NCBI GenBank assembly: GCA_964598225.1
Contig: CAZRBG010000047.1
Coordinates: 1-44,835, forward strand
Length of the DNA stretch: 44,835 bases
DNA from: SG8-4 sp964598225
GTDB lineage: Bacteria > Planctomycetota > Phycisphaerae > Sedimentisphaerales > Anaerobacaceae
Direction: 5' to 3'
Below the pieces are notes generated by a model. That model made no database searches, was not told the origin of the DNA, and saw nothing but the letters and a program-made list of their open reading frames with translations. Made by a program: the position numbers and the translations under genes. Below, piece by piece: positions 17,501 through 24,526 of this stretch. Each line of letters starts with the position of its first letter. The first letter of the stretch is position 1.

Positions 17501-18024
17501 GCCCGTGGGAGGTTACATTTCCGGAGGGCTGGGGCGCGCCTCCTTCCGTGAGTTTCCCAAGGCTGATCTCGTGGACCGAGCATCCTGACGACGGCATTAA
17601 ATACTTCTCAGGTATCGCGGCGTATCACAAGGAGTTTGATCTTTCGGCAGGTCAGTTGACGCCAGACAGACGAGTGTTTCTTGACCTCGGCAACCTCCAT
17701 TTTGTGGCGGAAGTCTACCTTAACGGCAAGAGCCTCGGCATTCTGTGGAAGCCGCCCTTCCGCGTGGACATTACGGAGATCGCCGAACCGGGCCGCAACG
17801 AGCTCGTGGTCGAAGTAGCCAATACGTGGTCTAATCGCCTTGTGGGCGACACGAAGCTGCCCGAGGACGAGAGATTCTGCCGAACGAATATGACTCATTC
17901 GCTTACGTGGGAGGCGTCCTGGAAAGAAACACCGCTGCTCGAATCCGGCCTGCTCGGTCCGGTTCGCCTGATCACGGCAAAGATAATACGCGTCCATGTA
18001 CCTTCGGCAACATTACATCGGTAA
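14551..18024 (+). CDS. GH106-type alpha-L-rhamnosidase, secreted
   Basis: A 1157-residue exported glycoside hydrolase expected to release alpha-L-rhamnose from a polysaccharide or its oligosaccharides. The N-terminal signal has LFIMAC (possible lipoprotein Cys) and AWA (possible signal peptidase I site). The mature part opens with the GH106 hallmark GFVDPPGAARPAVYWVWVNG and continues SSSWNCGGPWVKPEHASMG near 150. A discoidin-like insert follows near 210-330. Barrel segments YELSGSTWTPDFLEQFEKR near 470 and GTNHFTFHTSAHNPPDAGMP near 640 are further family landmarks. Residues 1010-1130 form a GH2-like sugar-binding sandwich (AEVYLNGKSLGILWKPPFRV). AGGA lies before the ATG at 14551; 14515 is a weaker alternative. 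With two nearby sulfatases it points to a sulfated rhamnose-rich glycan such as ulvan or rhamnan sulfate (inferred). Confidence 0.88.
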   Translation: MLRKISISISITLFIMACQQRTAWATSTLGTSYPSHDSTLVKGFVDPPGAARPAVYWVWVNGLTDARQRTYELEQYKEKGISGLYIFDVGARDPKGIVPAGPAFMGPESVKAIGHTVREAKRLGLDVGLITSSSWNCGGPWVKPEHASMGLYHSQKIVEGPAKFSEVLPFPVVPKQTPKGADGLPVYYKNVAVLAVPEACRLAGHEFLFELFPAGIHTIDRVVMYNSLSGDLKRRGKIDLFTRNFEVLGSTTDTDVSSFKNIIAGSLKPNTDAQAFRFNPVKVKYIKLVILSGHNSKDDKVQLAEFEVYSTKGRNVVSAYHEDGSKTAAGLLHYTSALSPEGDWAATNIHDGDKTGPDGSWCSAGAPQPVIEDTDSIIDLTDSVDEKGHLEWGAPAGKWTIMRFVCANTGARLKLPSPNSEGLAIDHFNSKATKAHFEYMIDKLHQEIGDFDNTALKQMYVCSYELSGSTWTPDFLEQFEKRRGYGMTRYLPVLSGSVVKDHETTERFRYDFRKTLGGLLVDAFYKTAREISNDHGLQLCAEAGGPGPPLHQVPVDALKALGALDIPRGEFWKDHNVWVVKETACAAHIYGKRIVDMESFTSWRHWQDGPFELKAIADRALCGGTNHFTFHTSAHNPPDAGMPGWVYHAGTHINPSIVWWPKAEAFIDYLSRCSFLLQEGLFVADVCYYYGDQGFNFVPPKHVDPSLGYGYDYDVTNAEVILTRMSVRDGRMVLPDGMGYELLVLPDRDDMNPDVLKKIEKLVKAGATVVGRRPKTSGGLADYPRIGCEVAKLANKLWGPCDGKEVKVHRYGKGTIIQGRTLRDILRSRGIGPDFSFTSANHDTSLDYIHRRTKAADIYFVSNTNDTWEQVECTFRVFDKAPEIWDPVSGRTQKQMVYESVEDGTKVPLRLSPLGSLFVVFNNKTTRSHLASVKGPEGVEVLPREDGHIELRVFGNGAYSLTDADGTKKEIDVATVPASVEISGPWEVTFPEGWGAPPSVSFPRLISWTEHPDDGIKYFSGIAAYHKEFDLSAGQLTPDRRVFLDLGNLHFVAEVYLNGKSLGILWKPPFRVDITEIAEPGRNELVVEVANTWSNRLVGDTKLPEDERFCRTNMTHSLTWEASWKETPLLESGLLGPVRLITAKIIRVHVPSATLHR

Positions 18025-18090
18025 TTGCCAGTTCGTCGGCCGTTCTTGCCGCAAAACTGTCAGTCGTTCGATCTTGACTCGAGCACAGTC

Positions 18091-18960
18091 TCACGGACGG
18101 TCGGGAAGCCGAAGGGAAAGGTACATCCATTCAGCATCTTTGTACAAACCTTCCTTTTCGGGGCGTGCGTGCGTTTGGACATACCCTTCGATGTATCCCG
18201 CTTTGTAGGCGAGTTCGCGCTCCGGAGGACGAAGATAGTGACGGATCGTGTTCGCGATTTCGTCATTTGTGGCGTTACCTTCTATATACCGCACGCCTTG
18301 CCGAAAAGCATCGTCAAAAGTTTCGGCAATGAGCAGAGCTTTCTTGAGCAGATTCTCTACACTCTGCGCTTCGGATGGAGCGTGATTGGCGTCAACGTAC
18401 GCTTTTGTCATACCTCGCAAGAACGCACGCCTATCGAGATCACATGCTTCGGAAGACCTGGGGTACTCTTTAATAAGCATGATGAGCAGGCGGTAAGTCT
18501 TGATCTGTCCAATGCAATGCTTGCGTCCGAGTCTAAGCCCGGTCAAAAACGAGTATCGAGGTGGAATCCTGACCTCATAAGACCCTGCGCCCTTGCCATA
18601 ACGTTCTGTGACGGCGGCCTCAAGAGCATTAACGTCAATCATATACTCTAAAACTTGCCCAATGTTATCGGCAATATACTCGTTGTTGGGGTCGGCAGGA
18701 GTCCATTTCCCGTTTCCCCCTTTCTTCCGCCAGATAGTCCTAACTACCTCCGGGTCCCCTCTTACGACCAAGCCGTACTTGCACCATTGATGTCCTTTTT
18801 TCACCGTAACAGGAGCCTTTACCTTTATCTCAGCTTTCGCCCCGGGTTCTTGAACGGTAAAATCGCCGGAAACACACAGGGTTGTTTCACAACCCGCCAT
18901 GGACAAGGCAAAGGACAAGATGAGGGACAGAAGCACAATGCTGTTTGCTTTTGACTTCAT
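18091..18960 (-). CDS. lipoprotein of unknown function
   Basis: A 289-residue protein with signal peptide ending in the lipobox Met-Ala-Gly-Cys near residue 24. The start at 18960 is chosen because it directly precedes the signal peptide; the ribosome site is weak (GGAT). I recognise no family. Residues 30-70 form a short beta-rich segment with Pro and Val (KVKAPVTVKKG), and the rest is helical with repeated Ala, Glu and Lys. The gene follows the PASTA protein by 41 bases on the same strand, so the two are probably co-transcribed. It ends about 65 bases from the convergent GH106 gene. Confidence 0.65.
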   Translation of the reverse strand: MKSKANSIVLLSLILSFALSMAGCETTLCVSGDFTVQEPGAKAEIKVKAPVTVKKGHQWCKYGLVVRGDPEVVRTIWRKKGGNGKWTPADPNNEYIADNIGQVLEYMIDVNALEAAVTERYGKGAGSYEVRIPPRYSFLTGLRLGRKHCIGQIKTYRLLIMLIKEYPRSSEACDLDRRAFLRGMTKAYVDANHAPSEAQSVENLLKKALLIAETFDDAFRQGVRYIEGNATNDEIANTIRHYLRPPERELAYKAGYIEGYVQTHARPEKEGLYKDAEWMYLSLRLPDRP

Positions 18961-19001
18961 ACCGATTACATCCAACGCAAACGATTTGCGTTCGACAATC
19001 A

Positions 19002-20231
19002 TTAATAGTTGAGTGCTCCGTAACTGGCTCTTACACGCCAATCCCTCGGTGCCGAACGCGCCAGCCTGTCAAGTCGCTCCAGCAGCCCGGGCGCCATATC
19101 CGTCAAGGCGTCTCTGATGTCGGTCCTGCCAAAAGACTCTCTGAAACGCAGGACCTGACGGCAGATCCCAAGGAATATCCGTCCTTCGCGAGTCTTGGAT
19201 ATTTCGAGTTCTTCGTAGTCCGCCGCCTTGTTACTGTTTCTTGCGAAGAGCAGGTAATGGCCCTCAATCAGCGCAGTCAGGTAATCTGCTGCTTCCCTCG
19301 TGGATAAAGGTTCATGGCTGAAGCTGCTGCCCTCTTGGTCAATCTTGAGAGGGCTGCCGTACGAGATTGCATCCAGCGGAAATACTGTCATAATCCGTAA
19401 ACGATAACGGTTGTGCACCACGTCTATATGCACCTGCTGATTTGCCGAGAGTTCGTCAACATTACCAGAACTGGCGTCAGGATACTCGGGAGCAAAAGGC
19501 CCTCTGACGTGCCACTCGGCTATGTCGCCTGATTGATCGGCTGCGACGATTTCCAAATGTGCGTTTTCGTCCATCATACCCCAGGCGACTGAAAGATTTT
19601 TCGCGATGGATTTTGCTCTCGCTTCGAGCAGCTTGTAATCTGTCTCCGCCAACTCATCGTGCGTTCCATCAGACATGATGCTGAAAATAGGCACATTGCG
19701 GATCTCTCCTTCACTCAACTGTGCGTCAAACGGCCGATGTACGATCTTCTCCACCCATACGTATCGCGGCTCTTCTCCTTCCATCACGTCCAGCGGCAAC
19801 TTATACGGCTCTATGGCGATCTCGGTCTGGGCTATTACCAGGTCAACTTCCGAACCTCTTTCTACGGGTGTTTCCAGCGCGGGCTCCTGCCTCATCACAT
19901 TGCCGGCGGGCACAACGTTACTGTAGTCGTACCTGATCCGGCCGACTGCCAAACCGGCGGCGACAATTGCATTGACCGCGTCCGACTGCGTCATGTTCGT
20001 CACGTCGATCATTGTCGTAGTGTCTACTGCAACCATCTGCTTTATGTCGACATCTTTCAATGTGACATGGGCTTCTCCGCCGCCCCGCGATTGCATCCGC
20101 TTCGAGGTGATCACAATCTGATTGTCAATGGGCGAGCTCTCAGTATCCGCAGTGCTATTGCTGCTCGCTTCAACATCCGGCATTGCCGCTACAGCAATAA
20201 GAACAACCATATAGTAACATAATTTGCACAT
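19002..20231 (-). CDS. secreted protein with one PASTA domain
   Basis: A 409-residue exported protein of unknown overall function. A signal peptide (LIAVAAMPDVEAS) is followed by a linker and one PASTA domain at about residues 75-136. Its visible elements are MTQSDAVNAIVAAGLAVGRI and, after a spacer, the closing strand VERGSEVDLVIAQ. PASTA domains in other bacteria bind muropeptides or beta-lactams and usually sit on a Ser/Thr kinase or penicillin-binding protein. Here there is no kinase or transpeptidase domain. The remaining 270 residues are unassigned and moderately acidic. AAAGGAG lies 7 bases before the ATG at 20231. It leads an operon with the 18091-18960 lipoprotein, so both may act on or near the cell wall. 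Confidence 0.75.
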   Translation of the reverse strand: MCKLCYYMVVLIAVAAMPDVEASSNSTADTESSPIDNQIVITSKRMQSRGGGEAHVTLKDVDIKQMVAVDTTTMIDVTNMTQSDAVNAIVAAGLAVGRIRYDYSNVVPAGNVMRQEPALETPVERGSEVDLVIAQTEIAIEPYKLPLDVMEGEEPRYVWVEKIVHRPFDAQLSEGEIRNVPIFSIMSDGTHDELAETDYKLLEARAKSIAKNLSVAWGMMDENAHLEIVAADQSGDIAEWHVRGPFAPEYPDASSGNVDELSANQQVHIDVVHNRYRLRIMTVFPLDAISYGSPLKIDQEGSSFSHEPLSTREAADYLTALIEGHYLLFARNSNKAADYEELEISKTREGRIFLGICRQVLRFRESFGRTDIRDALTDMAPGLLERLDRLARSAPRDWRVRASYGALNY

Positions 20232-20827
20232 TTTTGATCTCCTTTCACTTAAATAGTAATTGATGAACAAGCATCATTTCCACTTCGTATAGTCCCGTGT
20301 CGGCTGGTGCGTAATCAAGTTGCTGTGCATGATTATTGCTAAGACGCAGCCAATGTAAATAGTAAAATCGGGGAGTAAATTGCAATATTCCAGAGCCCCG
20401 CACTGGAATGGTCTGGCAAATTATTTTATAGGACATTGCTTGAAAAATACGTATTTCTACTTACATAAAAAAATGGGGGTAATTGGCGGTATCTGTATTA
20501 AGTTCGCCGTTTTTTTAGGACCGAACATCTCTGAGTATTTCATCTGAAATTGCACTGTCGTGGTCTCTTAGCTTCCACTAAGTCGTAGCTATGCGGCAAA
20601 CTACACAGCAGTTGAAGACGCATACATAGGTGGCTGAGGGGGCCTCTTCAATAAAAGTCTGGCTGAATTCATTCCGCAGATCCGCCGATATTACACACCT
20701 GAGCTCTTGAAATCGTGACGACGCGCTTGGGGCATTAACGACTTGCAGCTTTGCCGTGCAAAAGGGTGAGGCCAGTCGATAGGTGCTCCTCGGCGCGTGT
20801 TTAGGCTGTCTACCGAAAGGTGAATTC
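20232..20827. other. 596-base divergent intergenic region
   Basis: This lies between the PASTA gene and the TPR gene. Short open frames on both strands have no ribosome site and no plausible protein-like composition. A weak GGCG / CGCC stem followed by seven T residues lies at 20485-20516 on the plus strand and could end an unknown short transcript. No other structure stands out. Confidence 0.5.
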
Positions 20828-22117
20828 GTGAAGACGTCAAATAACAGACTCACAGTTGTGGCGATGTTGATTATACTCGCGGCCGCTTGCGATGCAAGCG
20901 CGCAGAGTTACAGCGGGGTCGCCGTCGCGAAAGGCGATAGTCTCCCGCCCCCGCCTGCCGAAACCAGCGCACGGTATGAACATATAAGGCAACTGATTAA
21001 CGCACTGGAGTACCCGGACGCTGTGGCCGATGACTTTATCAGATGGATCGACGGCTGGGCAGACGTACGCGGCTCGCGCGCCGTCGTGAACCTTAAGACG
21101 ACATTGGCCAGGTCGAGGCAGGCTTTTCGACGGGGAGACATCTCCGACGGCAAGTTCGCAGCCATCGAAGAAAGGACAGTGCTGCAACTCTGTCGGCTCA
21201 CAAGGAAACAGATTTGCTACAGAACGGATTACTTTGATTTGCCCAATATAGTCGAAAAAGGAGAGGCCAATTGCTTGGGTTATTCGCAAGTATTCTACGT
21301 ACTCGGCAGTTACCTCGGACTGACTGTCCGGCCAGCAAGTGTGACGTCCGAACATATTGCCAACATCGTTGGGTTGTCGGACGAGACAATGATCGTTGCA
21401 GACCTGACTAAAACCAGCGGTTTCATCAGTGAGCGAATCATAATCAAGGCCCGATCCGGCGGAAATGAAAGTCACTGGAGTTTCACAGATGACGGTAAAC
21501 TCGTACGAGGAGACAAGACGATCCGGATATGGAGCAGGGATGAAGTGGTCGGCGAACTATACTTCTGTCGCGGAACGATCGGGTACATGTCCGGCCGGAT
21601 TGTCGAGGCCATAGCTCAATACGATAAAGCCATAGAACTAAGTCCCAAATGCGCAAAGGCATATAACAACAGAGGGGGCGCCCACCTTCGATTGGGGGAG
21701 CACACTCGAGCCATCTCGGATTTTGACAAAGCTCTTGAGCTAGATCCCGACTACACCAGCGCTTATCATAATCGGGCCAATGCATATTTGGACTCAGACC
21801 GATACGAAGAAGCCGTCATAGACTATACCCATGCGATCGACCTCGACACGAAACACACTAAGGCGTATTTCGGCAGAGGATACGCCCATCTAGCGTTGGA
21901 TGACTATGCCGGCGCTGTCGCCGATCATACAAAAGCCATCGAGCTCGATCCCGCATTCGCAAGAGCGTACTACACACGGGCAATCGGCTACGCCTACCTG
22001 GCTGAGGATGAAAAAGCCGCGAGAGACATGTTGCGTGCTGTTGAGTTGGATCGAACCTTGATGGAAGACGCCAGGAAAGTATCTTCAAAATTCGAGTTGA
22101 ATCTCAGCTTACGTTAG
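20828..22117 (+). CDS. exported transglutaminase-like protein with five TPR repeats
   Basis: A 429-residue protein starting at a GTG with GAAAGG a few bases upstream; the ATG at 20783 lacks such a site. A hydrophobic signal segment ends in LAAACDASA (signal peptidase I after ASA, or a lipoprotein Cys). Residues 135-200 resemble a transglutaminase-like papain fold: NCLGYSQVF gives the Cys, SEHIANIV the His, and VADLT the Asp. TPR repeats begin near residue 250 with five units of 34 residues, each with the A-x-x-x-Y/F-x-x-A-I pattern (for example YDKAIELSPKCAKAYNNRG). Such proteins are found as periplasmic or secreted scaffolds; catalytic function is unproven. It is divergent from the PASTA/lipoprotein pair. 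Confidence 0.8.
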   Translation: MKTSNNRLTVVAMLIILAAACDASAQSYSGVAVAKGDSLPPPPAETSARYEHIRQLINALEYPDAVADDFIRWIDGWADVRGSRAVVNLKTTLARSRQAFRRGDISDGKFAAIEERTVLQLCRLTRKQICYRTDYFDLPNIVEKGEANCLGYSQVFYVLGSYLGLTVRPASVTSEHIANIVGLSDETMIVADLTKTSGFISERIIIKARSGGNESHWSFTDDGKLVRGDKTIRIWSRDEVVGELYFCRGTIGYMSGRIVEAIAQYDKAIELSPKCAKAYNNRGGAHLRLGEHTRAISDFDKALELDPDYTSAYHNRANAYLDSDRYEEAVIDYTHAIDLDTKHTKAYFGRGYAHLALDDYAGAVADHTKAIELDPAFARAYYTRAIGYAYLAEDEKAARDMLRAVELDRTLMEDARKVSSKFELNLSLR

Positions 22118-22161
22118 ATGACTTCCACGCAGGATTAACAACAGCCTCGCATTCGAAACAA

Positions 22162-23097
22162 TCACCTCGCGGGGCGGGAATCTGTGAGGCAGAGGTCTAC
22201 GAGGTCGTCGATTATTGCTGTGCCGGCGCACATTACTTTGTCGGCGCCGCCCCAGTAGAGTTTCAATGTGCCATCTTCCTCTGGAACGGCTCCGCAGGTG
22301 AAAACTACGTTGTGCACGTAGCCGGTGACTTCCCACGGGTCTTCGGGCTGGAGGATCCAGCGGTCGCCTACGCCAAGGATTTGTGCCGGGTCGGCGAGCT
22401 TATGCAGGGCGACGCCGAGGCGGTATACATGGCCGTCCATCGTGGGGAATACGCCGTGATAAATGCTCAGCCAGCCCTTTCCGGTGCGGATCGGCGGAGC
22501 GCCGGGGCCGATCTTCATCTCGTCCCAGTGGTACGGGACCGGCTTCATCACCAGTCTCGAATCGCCCCAGTGCCGCAGATCGGGCGAGTAGCTTATCCAT
22601 ACAGACCAGGGACTGATATCCGAGTGCGGCCTGTCGAGCTTGACGTACCGGCCGTTAATTTTTTCGGGAAAGAGCACGGTATTGCGATAGTCGGCCTGCG
22701 TTATCATAGCCACGCGCTCGACTGACTGGAAGTCAATTGTTTTCGCTAAACCGATGCGAACGCCATGTTGGGAATATGCACTGTAGGTTATGTAGTATGC
22801 CCCGTCCAGAGGCGTGATTCGCGGATCCTCGACGCCGAAGGCTTCGTATTCACCGAACAAAGGCTCTTTACTCGGCGTCATGAACGGCTCATCTTTAGCT
22901 GTAAACTTGAAACCGTCTTCACTTTCAGCCAGGCCAATGATGGACCGGCCGGTATCAAGGTGCGAGCGGAACAGCATAATGTACTTGCCGTTGAATTTCG
23001 TAACGCCGGCGTTGTGAACGGTCTGAACGGGATAGGGAATATCGTCTTTGGTCAGTATAGGATTGCCCGGATAGCGGGCGACAAACGGCTTTTGCAT
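22162..23097 (-). CDS. GH130 family glycoside phosphorylase
   Basis: A 311-residue five-bladed propeller enzyme, family GH130, which cleaves beta-mannosides by phosphorolysis to give mannose 1-phosphate. Family landmarks are visible: PGNPILT at residue 10, VHNAGVTKFNGKYIMLFR, YEAFGVEDPRITPLDG with the catalytic Asp region, NTVLFPEKINGRYVKLDRPH, and KIGPGAPPIRTGKGWLSIYHGV. The KIGxGxPP motif is typical of phosphorolytic members. AAGGAT lies 8 bases before the ATG. No signal peptide is present, so it is cytoplasmic. It lies directly downstream of a GT4 glycosyltransferase on the same strand (gap about 106 bases, containing a repeat). This suggests coordinated making and recycling of a mannose-containing glycan. 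Confidence 0.9.
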   Translation of the reverse strand: MQKPFVARYPGNPILTKDDIPYPVQTVHNAGVTKFNGKYIMLFRSHLDTGRSIIGLAESEDGFKFTAKDEPFMTPSKEPLFGEYEAFGVEDPRITPLDGAYYITYSAYSQHGVRIGLAKTIDFQSVERVAMITQADYRNTVLFPEKINGRYVKLDRPHSDISPWSVWISYSPDLRHWGDSRLVMKPVPYHWDEMKIGPGAPPIRTGKGWLSIYHGVFPTMDGHVYRLGVALHKLADPAQILGVGDRWILQPEDPWEVTGYVHNVVFTCGAVPEEDGTLKLYWGGADKVMCAGTAIIDDLVDLCLTDSRPAR

Positions 23098-23127
23098 AAT
23101 TCATATCCTTGAAGCTCTTATTTTTTT

Positions 23128-23204
23128 GCCACTAAGACGCAAAGACACTAAGCATTCTAACTTCCTCTGTTCTCATTCTCTTTGCGCCTCAGTGCTTTCG
23201 TGGC
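23128..23204. repeat. GCCACTAAGACGCAAAG...CTTTGCGCCTCAGTG...GTGGC interspersed repeat
   Basis: Left part GCCACTAAGACGCAAAGAC starts at 23128, right part CTTTGCGCCTCAGTGC starts at 23180 and ends GTGGC at 23204. It is an imperfect inverted repeat of a kind seen in many environmental bacteria. Its right end abuts the TAG stop of the glycosyltransferase. Confidence 0.7.
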
Positions 23205-24259
23205 TATTTATTTTGTTGCTTGTGGCGGAAGATTTCCGCATAGACTTTTTCATAGCCGGCGACCATGCAGTCGATTGTGAAGTTCTCCTGCACTCGCTTG
23301 AGGCAATTCTTGCGGTCGATTTGATCGAGCTTGCCGATGGCCTCGACAGCCTCTTCAACGTTGTTGACAAGATAACCTGTCTGCCCGTCGGCGATTACCT
23401 CGCGGCATGAGCCGAGGTCGGCCGCGATTACCGGCACTCCGGCCGCCATTGACTCAGCCATGACGAGCCCAAATCGCTCGGGAATAGTGTTGAGATGGAT
23501 AACGGCAGACGCTTCCTTCAAAAGTGCATCTCGTTGCTCCGGATTGACGGGGCCTGCGAATTGAATCGACGAATCATTGACGTGCGGCTTAACGAACGTG
23601 TCGAAATAGCCCTGGTCCTGGATTATGCCGGCTATTACCAGATCCCGGCCCGCTTTCTTTGCAACTTCTATCGCCAGGTGAGTGCCCTTATCGGGATGGA
23701 TGCGTCCGTAGTGGACGAGCTTGTCGCCGGGCGTCTCTCTGAACGTCAGACTGGAAAGGTCGATGCCGTTGTATACGGTCGCCAGATACGGCAGGCCCGG
23801 ATCGCGGTCGGAGTCACTGATCGAGACGTAATACGTATCCTTGTGATCGTGGTAGACGCGCAGAATGTCCGGATCGGAGAAACCGTGAATGGTTGTCAGC
23901 ATGGGCGTCTCGATCAGCCGCAGATAAGTAAGCGGTATGTAGTCGAAGTTGTTGTGGATCAGATCGAACTCGCCTGCGCGCTCCATCACTTTGGAAATGT
24001 GCAGGCATGTCGAGACTAAAGGGATTTTTGATTTGTCCTCCTCGTAGCCGCGTTCGACCCAGCCCTCGAGCCTGGCCTTAGTAACCGATTCTTTCGTGGC
24101 GAAAAGCGTGATGTTCTTCCAGCCTCGGGCGACTAATCCCTCGGTGATGTTGCTTGCGACGGTTTCCCACGCGCCGTAAGCCCGCGGCGGTGTTCGCCAG
24201 GCTACCGGTGCGAGAATTCCAATCCGTTTTTCTTTCAACTCGCTGAGTGCATCCTGCAT
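23204..24259 (-). CDS. GT4 family glycosyltransferase
   Basis: A 351-residue cytoplasmic GT-B retaining glycosyltransferase that moves a sugar from a nucleotide donor. The N-terminal Rossmann half carries GILAPVAWRTPPRAYGAWE. The C-terminal half carries GRIHPDKGTHLAIEVAKKA and ERFGLVMAESMAAGVPVIA, which contains the E-x7-E donor-binding motif, then REVIADGQTGYLV. The length is slightly short for GT4 but complete. GGAAG precedes the ATG. It is upstream of the GH130 gene on the same strand. The acceptor is unknown; the pairing hints at a mannosyl or glucosyl-mannose product. Its stop codon touches an interspersed repeat. Confidence 0.88.
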   Translation of the reverse strand: MQDALSELKEKRIGILAPVAWRTPPRAYGAWETVASNITEGLVARGWKNITLFATKESVTKARLEGWVERGYEEDKSKIPLVSTCLHISKVMERAGEFDLIHNNFDYIPLTYLRLIETPMLTTIHGFSDPDILRVYHDHKDTYYVSISDSDRDPGLPYLATVYNGIDLSSLTFRETPGDKLVHYGRIHPDKGTHLAIEVAKKAGRDLVIAGIIQDQGYFDTFVKPHVNDSSIQFAGPVNPEQRDALLKEASAVIHLNTIPERFGLVMAESMAAGVPVIAADLGSCREVIADGQTGYLVNNVEEAVEAIGKLDQIDRKNCLKRVQENFTIDCMVAGYEKVYAEIFRHKQQNK

Positions 24260-24526
24260 TTTTCTTCCGGCCTCATGCCTTTCTTATTTCGTTCTTGATT
24301 CGCTATAGTTACGCACCGTATCGCCCATCCTCTCGGCAGGGATTTGCCGGGAGTTTACCATTAATCGGGCATATAGCAAGTTTTTTATCTCTGTTTGTAA
24401 AGACCGCTGAAGGCGCGGTATGCTTGAATTGACAAGGTATTTATGATACAATCAAAGTACGCTTTGATAGGTTTGTTTCGATTTTGCGTTTCCTTTTTCG
24501 GCATAATTGCAGGCCGGAGGGTAATA

